From: Lantana camara
Lineage: Eukaryota > Streptophyta > Magnoliopsida > Lamiales > Verbenaceae
NCBI GenBank assembly: GCA_037501455.1
Contig: CM074862.1
Span: 79,076,501 to 79,140,500 of the forward strand
Length of the DNA stretch: 64,000 bases
Reading direction: 5' to 3'
Shown: piece after piece, positions 44,468 through 55,454 of the stretch
Numbering within the stretch: the first letter of the stretch is position 1
Layout of the letters: each line of letters opens with the position of its first letter
The notes under the pieces: model-generated
The model's input: the letters and a program-made list of their open reading frames with translations, nothing else
Databases searched by the model: none
Told to the model about the DNA's origin: nothing
Translations under genes and position numbers: made by a program

Positions 44468-46499
44468 GATGAATATTTTTTTTGAATTTTTAATTTTATT
44501 TTATTTATGGCTTCAATACTTAATATAGTTATGTTTATATTTTTATTAATAATTTTTTTTATTTTTTATTTTAATTATTTTTTAAAATGTTATGTATTCT
44601 GTTTTTTTAATGACTGAGCGGTTTTTCTTTTGTATTAACTAATTTGTTTTATCCAAAATAGAAAAAGTATGCTATATTTTCATATAAATTTTACTTTTTA
44701 ATATTTAATATCACTTTTGAAAACTATTTATATTTAGTTTCTATTTTTTAAGAATATTATTTATTACTTATATATAACTTTTTTAATAGTTTAAAATTTT
44801 TTTATCGGATTTTTATTTGGTTGGATATTTTTTTTATTAAATTTTGAAAAGAACTGCATTGTTTATTAGATTTATAGTTATTTATAACTTTCACTATTTT
44901 TGAATAATCTTTTTCGTTTGAGGATCTTTAATGTGATTGTAAACCAAACAAATGTATTTTCTTGGATTTTTTTTTCTTTTTATTAATTTTAGAATATATT
45001 AATATATTAATTACTTTATTGACTATAAATATTTTAAAAAAATTTGGTACTTTACTTTATTTGTATTATGTATTCATTGGAAGTATGAAATTAATTTTTA
45101 TTTTTTTAACTTTTACTCATTATTCATTTTCTTTAAATTTAATTTATAAATTAGTTATTTACTTATTATTCTTTTTGTCACTTTACTTATTATATTTTAT
45201 ATATAGTTAATTTAAATATGATATTAAAAAGAGTTCGTTTATCAATTATGCCTGTTTATAATATGCCTGTTTATAATTTATAAATTTAAGGGTTAATTAC
45301 ATCTAGCCCCCAAACTAGATGAGGTAGTTACAATTCACCATCATTTTTAGATTAAATTACAGACACCACCCTTCAAGCAATAAGTAATTACACTTAACCC
45401 CCTTTTTCGTTTGAAAATTGCTGACGTCAGTAAAAATTTAATTGAAAACCTAAAAATAACCTTCGTTGACTTTATGTTAGTTTTTTTATTCCAATATTAC
45501 CCTTGGGGTTAACTATAATTAACAATATTAATATGGAGGTTAAGTGTAATATTTTTAATAAATTATTCCAACTGTTATTTTTAGACAAAATATGGACGTT
45601 ATAATGACGATATTCCTCTTTCAACTACAATTGACTATGCACTTCGTTCATATTTTATTTGACTTTATATATTAGGTTTCACTTATAAAATTCGCTCGTA
45701 TGTTTTTTAGATTAAACAGGACTTATTTTTAATTAATAAATTATCCTAATTTACTTAAGTAATTTAGTACTTTATAATAGATGTTTATCGATAACGACAT
45801 TTGGTCAAACTCTAAAATATGAAAAAGGAAATTTTGTACGATGCAGTCAAAATTTTGCAAATTGTCCTCACTCTAAATTAAAAAACTTATGCTCACATCG
45901 AATCAAATATAATTGAAAGTTTAACTAATTATGTATACATAAGAGGGATTTTTTTTTTATATTAACATGAAAATTTTAACATATATATTACAAATCAAAA
46001 ACTTGTAATTTTAATATATAATTAATTATTATTTAATAATTATTATCAATTAACTTATAAAAAAAATTTTAAAAATAATTTAACTTCTATTTTTGAATTA
46101 ATATTTTTTGTCATTAAGGTAAGTGAATAAAAACAATTTAATAATAAAATCACCACAATTAATTATGATTTTAATTGATCGTTAATCATAATTAATTAAT
46201 TCTTACTTTTTATCTTAAAATATTAATAATAAAATAAATATTTAATTTATATTAATAAATTGTAGCTAAAAGAGAAATATAGTCATTATAATATAACCAA
46301 ATTAATATATACTTTAAAAATAATATACAATATTTTCAATTAACTACATACAAATTGGATGATTTTCTATTTCTTATATTTTACATAAACTAACTTTCTA
46401 TTTTAAAATAAACTACTTTTTTAATCTTATCTTAGTTTACGATATTTACAACTAATACCTAATATTATAATTCACATTCTATAATTTTTATATAAAAAT
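44468..46499. other. AT-rich intergenic DNA
   Basis: Very AT-rich sequence with no coding similarity. A short segment at 45289-45400 (GGGTTAATTACATCTAGCCCCC onwards) looks like the end of a dispersed repeat, with a partial inverted match near 45500, but no clear element limits. Nothing else was recognised. Confidence 0.5.
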
Positions 46500-46526
46500 C
46501 CTGTGTAGCACGAGGTATATGCTAGT
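46500..46526 (+). mobile_element. Helitron-type 3' terminus
   Basis: A hairpin CCTGTG-tag-CAC-g-AGG at 46500-46515 is followed six bases later by CTAG and then T (46522-46526), the pattern of a Helitron 3' end inserted before T. The 5' end was not found in the AT-rich sequence to the left. Confidence 0.45.
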
Positions 46527-46924
46527 TAGAAATAATTGAGAAACCAACAATAATTCTCTTCGAGAAAAAGAAAAAACTACAATAAAATTGTTGTTACAAA
46601 TAAAAACTTTACTATATATAATTTTTTTTTTAATAAATACACTCAACACTTCATAGAATAAGATTTGAAAAGTCAAGAACGATCGTGCAACAACCTTATC
46701 TATACTATTATATATTTGATAACGGTATTTGACTTTAATACAGAGTGTACTGTGTGGCCTTCGCCGCCTATTGATGTTTAGTTTGGGGTTAATTGGTCTG
46801 AGATGTGTTTGGCGTCTTTTGAACCAAAAAAAGATAAAGATAAAGAAAAGCTAAAAAAAAAAAAAATAATAGAATATCAAATTACAATTCGATTTCTTGA
46901 CAATGCTATCAAGTTGAAAATATT

Positions 46925-47475
46925 TCAAAATTTCTGATTTAATCTCTTAAGGTATTGTGAATGTTTCTTGACGAGGCTATCAAAGTTTGAAATCCTTGAT
47001 GAGGCTGACAAAGTTTAAAATATTTTTGAAATTTCTGATTTAATCTCTTCAGGTACGAAATTGTTTTTGTTTTTATAAATTAATTCAAAGTTTAATTATA
47101 TTAATTTAATCTTATATTTTGAATTAGTTATTTTTAAAATACCAAGTAGCAATTTAATTGCTAGATGCAGCTGATGAAATTTGAAATTCTTGACGAGGCT
47201 AGTGAAATTTGGAAGAGTTTCGAGATTTTTGGTCCCATCTCTTAAGGTATGAGTTGCTTTTGTTTTTGTAAAATTAATTCAAAGTTTAATTGTATAAATT
47301 TAATCTTATATTTTGAATAATTATTTTTAAAATGTCAAGTTTCAATACATTCCTTCACGAGGCTAATGAAGTTTGAAATCCTTAATGAGGCTAACGAAAT
47401 TGAAAGATTTTTTAAATTTTGGCTTAATCTCTTAAGGTAAGAATTGTTTTTGTTTTTGTAAATTATTATAGTTGA
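46925..47475. repeat. Degenerate tandem repeats of about 180 bases
   Basis: About three units, each with ATCTCTTAAGGTA, GTTTTTGTTTTTGTAAATTA, TTCAAAGTTTAATT and the pair TTGACGAGGCTA / TGAGGCTAACGAA. Units differ by indels and substitutions. Confidence 0.65.
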
Positions 47476-48016
47476 TGTTTAAAAAATATTAGCACACAAC
47501 AAATAAATTAATATTTATTTTATTTTATTTTTTGACTTTATTTATGGTGATAATTAAACGTGATATTTATACAATTTCAGCGCCCCATTTTATATTAAAG
47601 ATAAACTAGATTAAATATTTTAAATTAATTATCTAGTAAATTTTAGGTAATAAATGCATTATCTACTACTGATATATCTAATTAGTAGTTATACAACTCT
47701 AACTTTTTTTTTTTTTTTTTGGTATTTTCTATAAATGGGTAAATCACATATATGATATAATTGGCGTCTATATATATATATATTTATTCGGATTGTATTT
47801 GAACGTTCTGAATCTGACTCCGATAATAAATTTATAAAACTAAATCCGAATTTGAGTCGTATAGGACTCGATCTGTCCATACCAAATTTGAATTTTATCG
47901 GATCGAATAATCTGAAGAAAAAGTCCGACCCAATAAGTGAAGAAATCTGATAAATGGAAATAGTGTCTAAAGATAGTTTAAATATAAAAATAGATATATT
48001 ATTTCAGTTATCAATA

Positions 48017-48439
48017 CGGGAAATGTGTAAAAAATCCCCAAATGGGGACTCAAATTTGCTTTTGTTCCCCATTTTCAAAAAAATTTGCGTTTGCTCCCCA
48101 GATGAGAGGCAAAATGTTTGTTTACTCCCCATTTTTTGCAAACGTGGTATAAAAACTCAAGGATCACGAAACTAAATCCCCAAATGTTCAACATGTGGGG
48201 ATTTAGTTTCGTGATCCTTGAGTTTTTATATCACGTTTACAAAAAATGGGTATTGCGAAAAATATACAACATTTGGGGATTTAGTTTCGTGATCCTTGAG
48301 TTTTTATACCACGTTTGCAAAAAATGGGGAATAAACAAACATTTTGCCTCTCATCTGGGGAGCAAACGAAAGTTTTTTGAAAATGGGGAGTAGATAAATA
48401 TTTTTTCAACTCAGGGGTGCTATTAAAAAAAAAAAACCC
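48017..48439. mobile_element. Mutator-like foldback MITE
   Basis: A 423-base element flanked by the perfect 9-bp duplication TTATCAATA (48008-48016 and 48440-48448), the duplication length of Mutator-like transposons. It is largely an inverted repeat: the block from about 48080 to 48185 has its reverse complement at about 48262-48360, and a second partial reverse copy is at 48190-48250. Outer parts with CCCCATTTTC and GAAAATGGGG also pair. It has no protein-coding capacity. Confidence 0.75.
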
Positions 48440-48968
48440 TTATCAATATAGATTTCTTTCTATTCTTTACTTTGTTTTTGTATATAAATGATATTTTTGT
48501 TGTAGATAGTGTCGATAGGTAGTTTAAATATAAAAAGAGAACTTTATTTAACATCCATCTAAATTATTTATTTTTTATTTTCCACATATTTTTGACTTAT
48601 TTAATTAAAATAAGATATTGGCATGAGTTTTATTTATTTACTATATTCATATATTTCTAGGTTGCAATGTTCCAAAAACTCTACATATACTTCTTATTAT
48701 TATTTATAATTTGATGATAATTATATAATCTCCCTAAAATTATTTTTTTTTTACAACATTTCTATTAATGGATAAAAAAAACTATATTAAGGAAACACTT
48801 TAACAGTAATTCATTTATTATTTATATAAAAAAATATGTATTGTGTAAATTATTTTCAACATATATGGTTTAGTTATTTATTTTAAAATTATTTTAATTT
48901 ACGATTTTCCTACTTAATATTATAAGTCATAGTGTATATTAATATTGTGTATCGCACGGGGCGTACAC

Positions 48969-48996
48969 TAGTATGCTAGTATATACTAGCATACTA
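48969..48996. repeat. Perfect 28-base palindrome at Helitron 3' end
   Basis: Both halves of 14 bases match without mismatch (TAGTATGCTAGTAT and its reverse complement). The first three bases overlap the CTAG end of the Helitron. Confidence 0.9.
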
Positions 48997-50041
48997 ATTG
49001 TATTAAGTGGTAGCTAAAAATAAGTTTGGTAGAAATATATTTATCCGTAGAAAGATTTTCTTCAATACAGTAGAAATGTTTATTCTCTTTCAACAAAATA
49101 TATATTCTCACCTGGGTAATTCTATCCCAAGCCTGGTTCGGCCAAATCGGTGTAACGAGAGGACGAGTGTTTTATACTTGTCGTGTGGTTGGTGGAAAAT
49201 TTAGGGAGAGTGACCAATCAAATAGCAAGTATAATACACTTGCCTTTTTAATTGGTTGGGTTCGACCAAACCGGGTTTTGGGCTAGAATTTTCCATTGTG
49301 TCACCGTTAAACTCCATCAAAATTCTAGCCTAGTTCAAGAAAATAACATACACTAACATTTAGATATATACATAGAGATGAATAAAAAAGATTGTCTATT
49401 CTCGACTCTAATTTTCTAATAAGCATGCAAATATTGTACTTTGATATTGTATTTTCTTGCTTTTCAACATCTCTTAGTTTAAAAAATAATGTGCATTCCA
49501 CATTAAGTATATAATTTATTAAATATTTTTAATAATTAAATTATTAAAATAAAATTATTCAAAATATAATTTTTTAATCCTAATTAAATATTATAATGAG
49601 ACTTCAATTGACATTTAAAATTTTAAAAGACACTCTTACGTATACAAATATCAAGAACTTGCATTTTTAAATTAATGTTCACATATGATGCAAAAAGAAC
49701 TTCTAAACATATTTTTTTATTGCATTGTGTTACGTTGTTGTCGAGTATCGTGTTAGACATCTCTCACTTGTTAAACCTAAATACTAATTTGTGTTGTATC
49801 ATATTTGTGTTCCTATTTCATAAACACTCACTTATATACAAAAAGTCATAAGATAAATTATAAATTATAAATTAATATGAAAAAATAATTTATAATTTAT
49901 AATTTATTTTTATTTAAACGTGTATACTTAATTTGGTTAGTAATATCTCTCATGTTTCCTTTGGGTTGAATGAATCTTATTTTTTTGGTTTAAATGAATC
50001 TTATTTCTAAAAGAGTCTATCAGTTTGGATATTTCGGAGGC
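48997..50041. other. AT-rich intergenic DNA with a small foldback element
   Basis: No genes. Contains the foldback MITE at 49118-49290 and the target site of the Tat-R family solo LTR at its right end. Nothing else was recognised. Confidence 0.5.
49118..49290. mobile_element. 173-base foldback MITE
   Basis: Left arm AATTCTATCCCAAGCCTGG... pairs with the right end ...GGGCTAGAATT over about 33-40 bases with several mismatches. Inner arms around 49166-49181 and 49229-49244 (GTGTTTTATACTTG against CAAGTATAATACAC) also pair, so nearly the whole element folds back. No clear target duplication was found. Confidence 0.5.
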
Positions 50042-50780
50042 TGATGGTGTTTGATCCGAATTGTCAAACTCCAACACTTTACAATTTGTATGATGGGGAA
50101 ACAGGGGATAAAGTGCTCAGGTGAAGGTCGCCGGAGTGAGTGAGTTCTACCTGCTAGGAACAAACATAGCAAACGGTCAGAAGGTCAAACTGGGGAAATG
50201 GGGGGTGAAACCTAGTTTGGCTCTCCGATGCTCAAGTCAGTTTCAGGTAATTGTCACCAAGTGATCCTGAATTCGTGTTGCCCTAGACACGTGGCGTAAT
50301 GAGGAGCCTTCAAAAAGGATCTCTTGCAAAAGCCTACAGAAAGATTGGTGGAGAGTAACAATGTCAGGTGTGCGTTTATGTACTATTTGTCAGAGAGCCT
50401 TTCAGGGTTGTTACCGAGGGCCAAGCACGCTCGGTTTGTTATGAGCCTTGGGGGCTCGTAGGTTCGAGGGGATACTTAAACCCAAAGCAATGACATGGAG
50501 GGAATAACTTCACCTTTATAGCCATGGAGTGATCTCAAAGGCGGACCCTGAGATGGCCTCGAGGGTCATGCCGTAATTGTATCGCTAGCCTTACTCGCTC
50601 GCGGGGGGGAGGGGGGGGGGGGGAGGCTAGGATTCCTTTAACGAGGGAGCAGATATTCCCTCGAGGGGATTAGTTGATTTCGAGGGGAAGCATGAGGCAT
50701 GGACCCTGAAATACCATGGTGTCATGCTAGGGCTAGGTCACGTGTCGTATACGTGGCTATATTGTATTTCGGCCTCATTA
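50042..50780 (-). mobile_element. Solo LTR of Tat-R family
   Basis: 739 bp, homologous along its length to 43631-44467 with indels. Ends TGATGGTG and CTCATTA (CA changed to TA). Flanking GAGGC (50037-50041) and GAGAC (50781-50785) match at four of five positions, a decayed duplication. TATAAAG on the minus strand at 50514-50520 is a likely TATA box, partly lost in the other copy. A run of G at 50603-50623 is expanded. Confidence 0.85.
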
Positions 50781-50785
50781 GAGAC

Positions 50786-51681
50786 TTCATGGGATACAAA
50801 ACAACAAGATTTCTCTCTATCCTTGGTGGGAAGGGTCTTCTCCATGGTTCGCAGTCGCGAGGAACGGAACGGGAGGCACCGTTTGAGTTTCAACATCATG
50901 TCGCGGAACGATCGCGGCAATTCATGGAATGGATGGAATTTTTACGATAAATATAATTGATTAATGTACCAAACAAATAGAAGTTCATTTATTGTCATAC
51001 AACACCACACATATTATTATAGATAAATAACAATACATTATTTACTAATAATAAGTGGAATGACGAGGAGGAAAAAACTTAGAATATTCCACGAGGAGAA
51101 AGAAACTTAGAATTGTCTATAATCTCTTACGCGAGGGAGGAGAAAGAAACTTAGAATTGTCTATAAACTCTTACGCGAGGGAGGCTACGTGAGGGTAAGA
51201 TAGTTGATCTGCATATAATAATTGTGCATTCGAAAACTAATTATCACCATGACGATACTATACAAATATATATTTTTCATATGGATGCAATTAATTGTTA
51301 ATTTATCATGAATAATGACATTGATAGTAAATATAATTTGGTAACCTAATGCTTAATTCAAGAAAAACATCAATGTTAAAGTATCACTCACATAATAAAT
51401 ATTGAGATAAATAATATTAAAATTATCGAATCATTAATAAAAATATTATTAATCAAATACTAAAGTTATTCATAAAATTTTAATTCAATTAAATGTTATT
51501 ATTACATGAAAATAATGAACCTGTTTTTGGCCCAAAATTTTAAACCTTTTAGTAATTATTAATTAAAAATAATAGCCCAGTAAATGACAAATATGGCCCA
51601 CTAGTCCTTTAATAATTTTAACCCATTCTAATTAAATAAAAAACTTCGTTTTTCTCGGTCTTTTAGGTCGTCTTTTTCTGA
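50786..51681. other. AT-rich intergenic DNA
   Basis: No coding similarity. The only structure noted is a 44-base tandem duplication at 51093-51180. Confidence 0.5.
51093..51180. repeat. Two 44-base tandem repeats
   Basis: 51093-51136 and 51137-51180 are nearly identical (GAGGAGAAAGAAACTTAG to CTTACGCGAGG), with a third partial copy before them. Confidence 0.85.
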
Positions 51682-51912
51682 TTTTTATTAGGGGTGTCAA
51701 TTTCGGACCCGACCAGAAAACCCGATCCTACCCACCCGTTAAAATATCGGGTTAGGGTCGAATTGGGTCGGACCCGATTTTAAACAGGGGAAGAGAGAGA
51801 AAATCAGGTCGGGTTCGGGTTCAACCTGGATCAACCCAAAAAGTTTCACGGGTGACCTAATAACCCGGCCCAACCCAATAAATAAATATATTGTGAAATC
51901 AAAATATGAATC

Positions 51913-51975
51913 TTTGGGGGATTGAACCCTCAACCCTCCATATAAATGAAGGTGCATCAACCAGCTGAGCTAGCT
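51913..51975 (-). other. tRNA-like segment (A and B boxes), probable SINE head or tRNA relic
   Basis: On the minus strand TAGCTCAGCTGG fits the pol III A box and GGTTCAATCCC the B box. Between them CCTTC..GGAGG forms a five-base anticodon-like stem with an eight-base loop. The acceptor stem is not paired and the T-stem is imperfect, so it is not a working tRNA. No SINE body or poly(A) tail could be delimited. Confidence 0.45.
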
Positions 51976-52140
51976 AATTTTGTTGTCACTTTATTAGTAA
52001 AAATAGATTTTATATATCAGTTTAAAATTTGTAATTATATCTAAAAATTGATTTCTTGGAAAAATATTAATTAGGATTAAAATATTATAATTCATCATAA
52101 GAATCGATGTAAGTTCTGAATAAAATAATGTGGAACATTT

Positions 52141-52143
<3 letters not shown>

Positions 52144-52186
<43 letters not shown>
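52144..52186. repeat. (AT)n microsatellite
   Basis: About 21 dinucleotide units. Confidence 0.95.
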
Positions 52187-52188
<2 letters not shown>

Positions 52189-53198
52189 GTAAGTGTTAAT
52201 TTTTTTTCCAATAAAATATATGATACTTGTTAATTTAATCTTTTATTTATTTGGTTGATGTTGATTATTTTTCTATTTAGTTAGATATTTGATTTATATA
52301 TTTGTAAATTTATAATTTGAAAATTTAGTTTTAGAGATGTTATTTGAAAAATAATCAATAGTTGAAAGTGATTTAAAATTATAATTTTTAAACATAAACA
52401 TAATAGAAATGCTATACATAATGGCTATTTTTAAAAATCGGCTAGTAAAATATATATATATTTTTATAAATATATGATTTTTGTTAAACATAATTAATTT
52501 ATTTCTATATCTTATTTCTTATTCCCAAAATATCTAGAAGATCATTTCATAAATTATTATCATTAATTTCTACATTTATGTTTATTTTTATTCTATATAT
52601 ATATACACACATACACATTGCAATGACTATTTTTTTATTATAAAATATATAAAAAAAATATAATAGATATAACGGCTAAAAAGATTAGTAAAATAATTTT
52701 TTTTTATAAATATGTGATTTTTGGTATACACAAATCATTCATTTCTATATCTTATTTCTTACTTTGAAAATATTTAGAAGATCATTTGGATCAATTTTCA
52801 TGTATCAAGATGTTATCAGCTTCGTTAATTTTCTTAATAGTTATAGTGATAGCTTTCACTATAATTAACCTTATTGTAGATATCCGGAGAGAGAATTGAA
52901 ATTTAATTACCATCATTATATTTCTCATAAATTCCATTATGGTTAAACTTAAGCAATTAGAATTGCTTTATGATTAGTTTAGTAAAAAATATATAATTTA
53001 TAATACATATTGGTTTATATAATTAACTTAATTAAACACTAGTGAAATCATTATTGTAAGGATATTTTCGCGATCAATAAATTTCAAAAAAATCCAAAAA
53101 TCAACTCGTATTTTTATAATATAATATAATAGACTATTAAAAAAAGGACTAGTAAAATAATTTTTTTCTATAAACATGTGATTATTATATGAGAATAA

Positions 53199-54040
53199 TG
53201 TGATTTATAATGTCAATATTATATGATTTGTCTAAATTTATAGTTTTTTTTAATTAGAAAGACATATATGATTGTAATATGATTAGAATTAAATGGAGTT
53301 TATAGACAAAAAGAAATGTATTTATTTGGACTTAAAGAATTAGAATTGCATTATGATATGATTAGTTTAGTAGAAAATATATTATTCGATCTAAATAATG
53401 CTTATGTATTTATATTTTACATAATTATCTTATTGATTGAATTTATACAAATATAGAATTTAACTATAATTACACTTAGAATTAGAACTTAATAATATTT
53501 ATATATTAATTATTTCTTTCATCTTATATTAATTACAATTATGTCAAACCTTACGAACTATATATTTTTATATATTGTTATCAAATTTTACAATAACTTA
53601 AACATAAAATAGAATTTAAAAAAATTCAAAAAAATGTGATTTGTAATGTCAATATTATATAATTTGTCTAAATTGTATAGTTTTGTTCATTAGAAAGACA
53701 TATATGACTATAATATTATTAGAATTAAACATAGTTTATGGACAAAATGAGATGTATTTATTTGGATTTAAAGAATTAGAATTGCATTATGATTAGTTTA
53801 GTAGAAAATATATTATTCGATCTAAATAATGTTTATGTATCTAATTTTTATTTTACATAATTACCTTATTGACAGAATTTTATTGAATTTATATAAATAG
53901 AAATTTAAATAAAGTTGATATTGAACTTAATTATAATTACACTTAGAATTAGAACTTAATAATATTTATCTATTAATTATTTTTATATATTGTTATCATG
54001 TTTTAAAATAATTTAAACATAAATTAGAATTTAAAAAAAT
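53199..54040. repeat. 436-base tandem duplication
   Basis: TGTGATTT.TAATGTCAATATTATA starts at 53199 and 53635. The two copies share blocks such as AGAAAGACATATATGA, TTAGAATTGCATTATGAT and ATTACACTTAGAATTAGAAC in order, with substitutions and indels. Shorter related pieces lie at 52415-52560 and 52665-52790. Confidence 0.85.
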
Positions 54041-54042
54041 TC

Positions 54043-54069
54043 AAAAAAAAAAAAAAAAAAAAAAAAAAA
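54043..54069. repeat. Poly(A) run
   Basis: 27 adenines between the tandem duplication and GAGAGGTTCGGG. Confidence 0.9.
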
Positions 54070-54458
54070 GAGAGGTTCGGGTTAGACCCGAAAATATGGA
54101 TATGATATAAAATAGAATTCCCTAAGCCTAAACCTAAGCAACCTTGTTCACTCGGCCGTTTCACATCTCAAGAGTCAAGACTCACTTTCTCGCTCCAGAT
54201 TCTCTACAAGACTTCACGCAGAACTCTCACATCGACGGCGGTGCCCACCACAATTTCCGGCTCCAACCACCGCCACCATCTAGCGCCCACCACCGATCAA
54301 CAAAAAAATTTTTGATTTACCTGATTCTCTGGCAGAACCCAGCTCCCATCAACACTACGATGCCACCATCTCAAGCTTCAACATCTACTGAACTCTACCC
54401 CATCCGGCCCTACCGCCACGCATCCCTCTTCCGCCGTCCGCCGAGGCTAGGTACGCCC

Positions 54459-54466
<8 letters not shown>

Positions 54467-54497
<31 letters not shown>
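54467..54497. repeat. (CT)n microsatellite
   Basis: About 15 CT units, continuing into an imperfect CT-rich tract to 54545. An open frame across it (54144-54689) is low-complexity and not credited as a gene. Confidence 0.9.
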
Positions 54498-54500
<3 letters not shown>

Positions 54501-55215
54501 CCCTCTCTCTGTTTCTCTCTCTCTCGCTCTCCCTCTCTCACCCTCGTTTTTTCAGCGTCCAGATCCACTGCCGCCACCGTCCACCATTGCTGCTTCCGCC
54601 ACCGTTCAGATCTACTTCCACCACCATCTATTTCTTTAATTTGTGATTTTTATTTAATTTCTTTAGTTTGTCCAGATCTATTTAGTTGAGATCCGTTTGG
54701 CGTCCTCATATGTACATATTTTTATTTCTATTTTAGTTTGGGATTTTCGTATTTACATATTTTGCAAAAATAAATTACTAAGCTCTTGGATGTTTGTACA
54801 ACTATAGTGAATGGAATATTGGAATTTGACCGAAAAAAGAATGGAATATTGGAATACTGAGATCTGGTGTTTGTGCGAATTTTATGTTGAGATATTATGT
54901 TTTGTCGTTCAGAGGTTTGGTCTTTACATAACTATAGTTGATTATTTTGGAATTATGCAATGATATTCAGTTTCAGTATTTCCGTTTGCTGCATTTCATG
55001 CTCCACAGCACATTATGTAATTTGATTCAGGTCGGGTTGTGCCGGGTGGGTCGGGTTAACGGGTGACCTGAAAAATTTTCAGGTCAACCCAAACCCAGTA
55101 AAATCAGGTTAGGGTTGAGCTTTTCGGGTTTAATTTCAGTTCGGGTTGGGGTCGGGTTGAGTCCTTTTATGTTATACCCCTCCTTCAACCCGACCCGACC
55201 CACCCGAATGATAAT

Positions 55216-55454
55216 TTTTTATTCCACAAACTTCACCGCTCCATTATCGCCACCGTTCCAATCCGTTCCAATCCGTTCTAACGCCGTTTCAATCCATTTT
55301 CAAACAAGAAAATGGGGTGGAACGCCGTTCCGGCAGTTATCGCGGCGTTCCACCCCCGCTCCAAGATGCCAACGTTCCAACCCCGTTAAGGTGGAACGCC
55401 CACTGCCATTCCTATTCCGGAACGGGCGTTCTGGCCGTTATCAAAGCATTCCGG
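55216..55454. repeat. Segment with inverted GGAACGCC/GGCGTTCC motifs
   Basis: Unlike its surroundings, it is rich in CCGTTCCAATCCG and GGAACGCCGTTCC elements in both orientations (for example 55318 and 55396-55432). It looks like the subterminal repeat region of a DNA transposon, but no limits were found. Confidence 0.4.

Larger units (their letters stand above)
46699..48971 (+). mobile_element. Non-autonomous Helitron
   Basis: Begins TCTATACTATTATATAT, a common plant Helitron 5' end, after A at 46698. It ends with the degenerate hairpin TGTGT-ATC-GCACG (48946-48958), a spacer, and CTAG at 48968-48971 followed by T. So it has the A/TC...CTAG/T structure. There is no Rep or helicase sequence. 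Inside are degenerate tandem repeats and a Mutator-like foldback element. Several C-to-T changes in the hairpin suggest an old, methylated copy. Confidence 0.6.
51690..55215. mobile_element. hAT-like element without transposase
   Basis: Starts AGGGGTGTCAA, a beginning common in plant hAT elements. Clusters of GGTCGGGTT/AACCCGACC lie near both ends (51700-51860 and 55029-55210) in opposite orientation, as subterminal transposase-binding repeats would. Flanking TTTTTATT occurs at 51682-51689 and 55216-55223, an 8-bp match of hAT size, though AT-rich and possibly accidental. Inside are a tRNA-like segment, microsatellites, a 436-base tandem duplication, and near 54120-54470 a CT-rich leader-like stretch. 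No transposase was found. Confidence 0.4.

Noticed and set aside
45289..45560. Complete MITE starting GGGTTAATTACATC
   Set aside because: Only one convincing end and no duplication could be found, so it is noted only as a possible repeat fragment.
43631..50780. The two Tat-R family LTRs as a pair bounding one element
   Set aside because: Both are in the same orientation, but the DNA between (44468-50041) has no Tat internal sequence, gag lies on the other side of 43631, and 50042-50780 has its own near-matching flanking duplication.
51913..51975. Functional tRNA gene
   Set aside because: Acceptor stem unpaired, anticodon loop one base too long, T-stem imperfect.
54144..54689. Open frame of 181 codons with Pro/Ser/His-rich text
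   Set aside because: It spans a CT microsatellite and a CT-rich leader-like stretch; composition alone explains it.
55029..55210. Telomere-like GGGTCGGGTT repeats
   Set aside because: They do not match the plant TTTAGGG repeat and occur as inverted clusters at both ends of an element.
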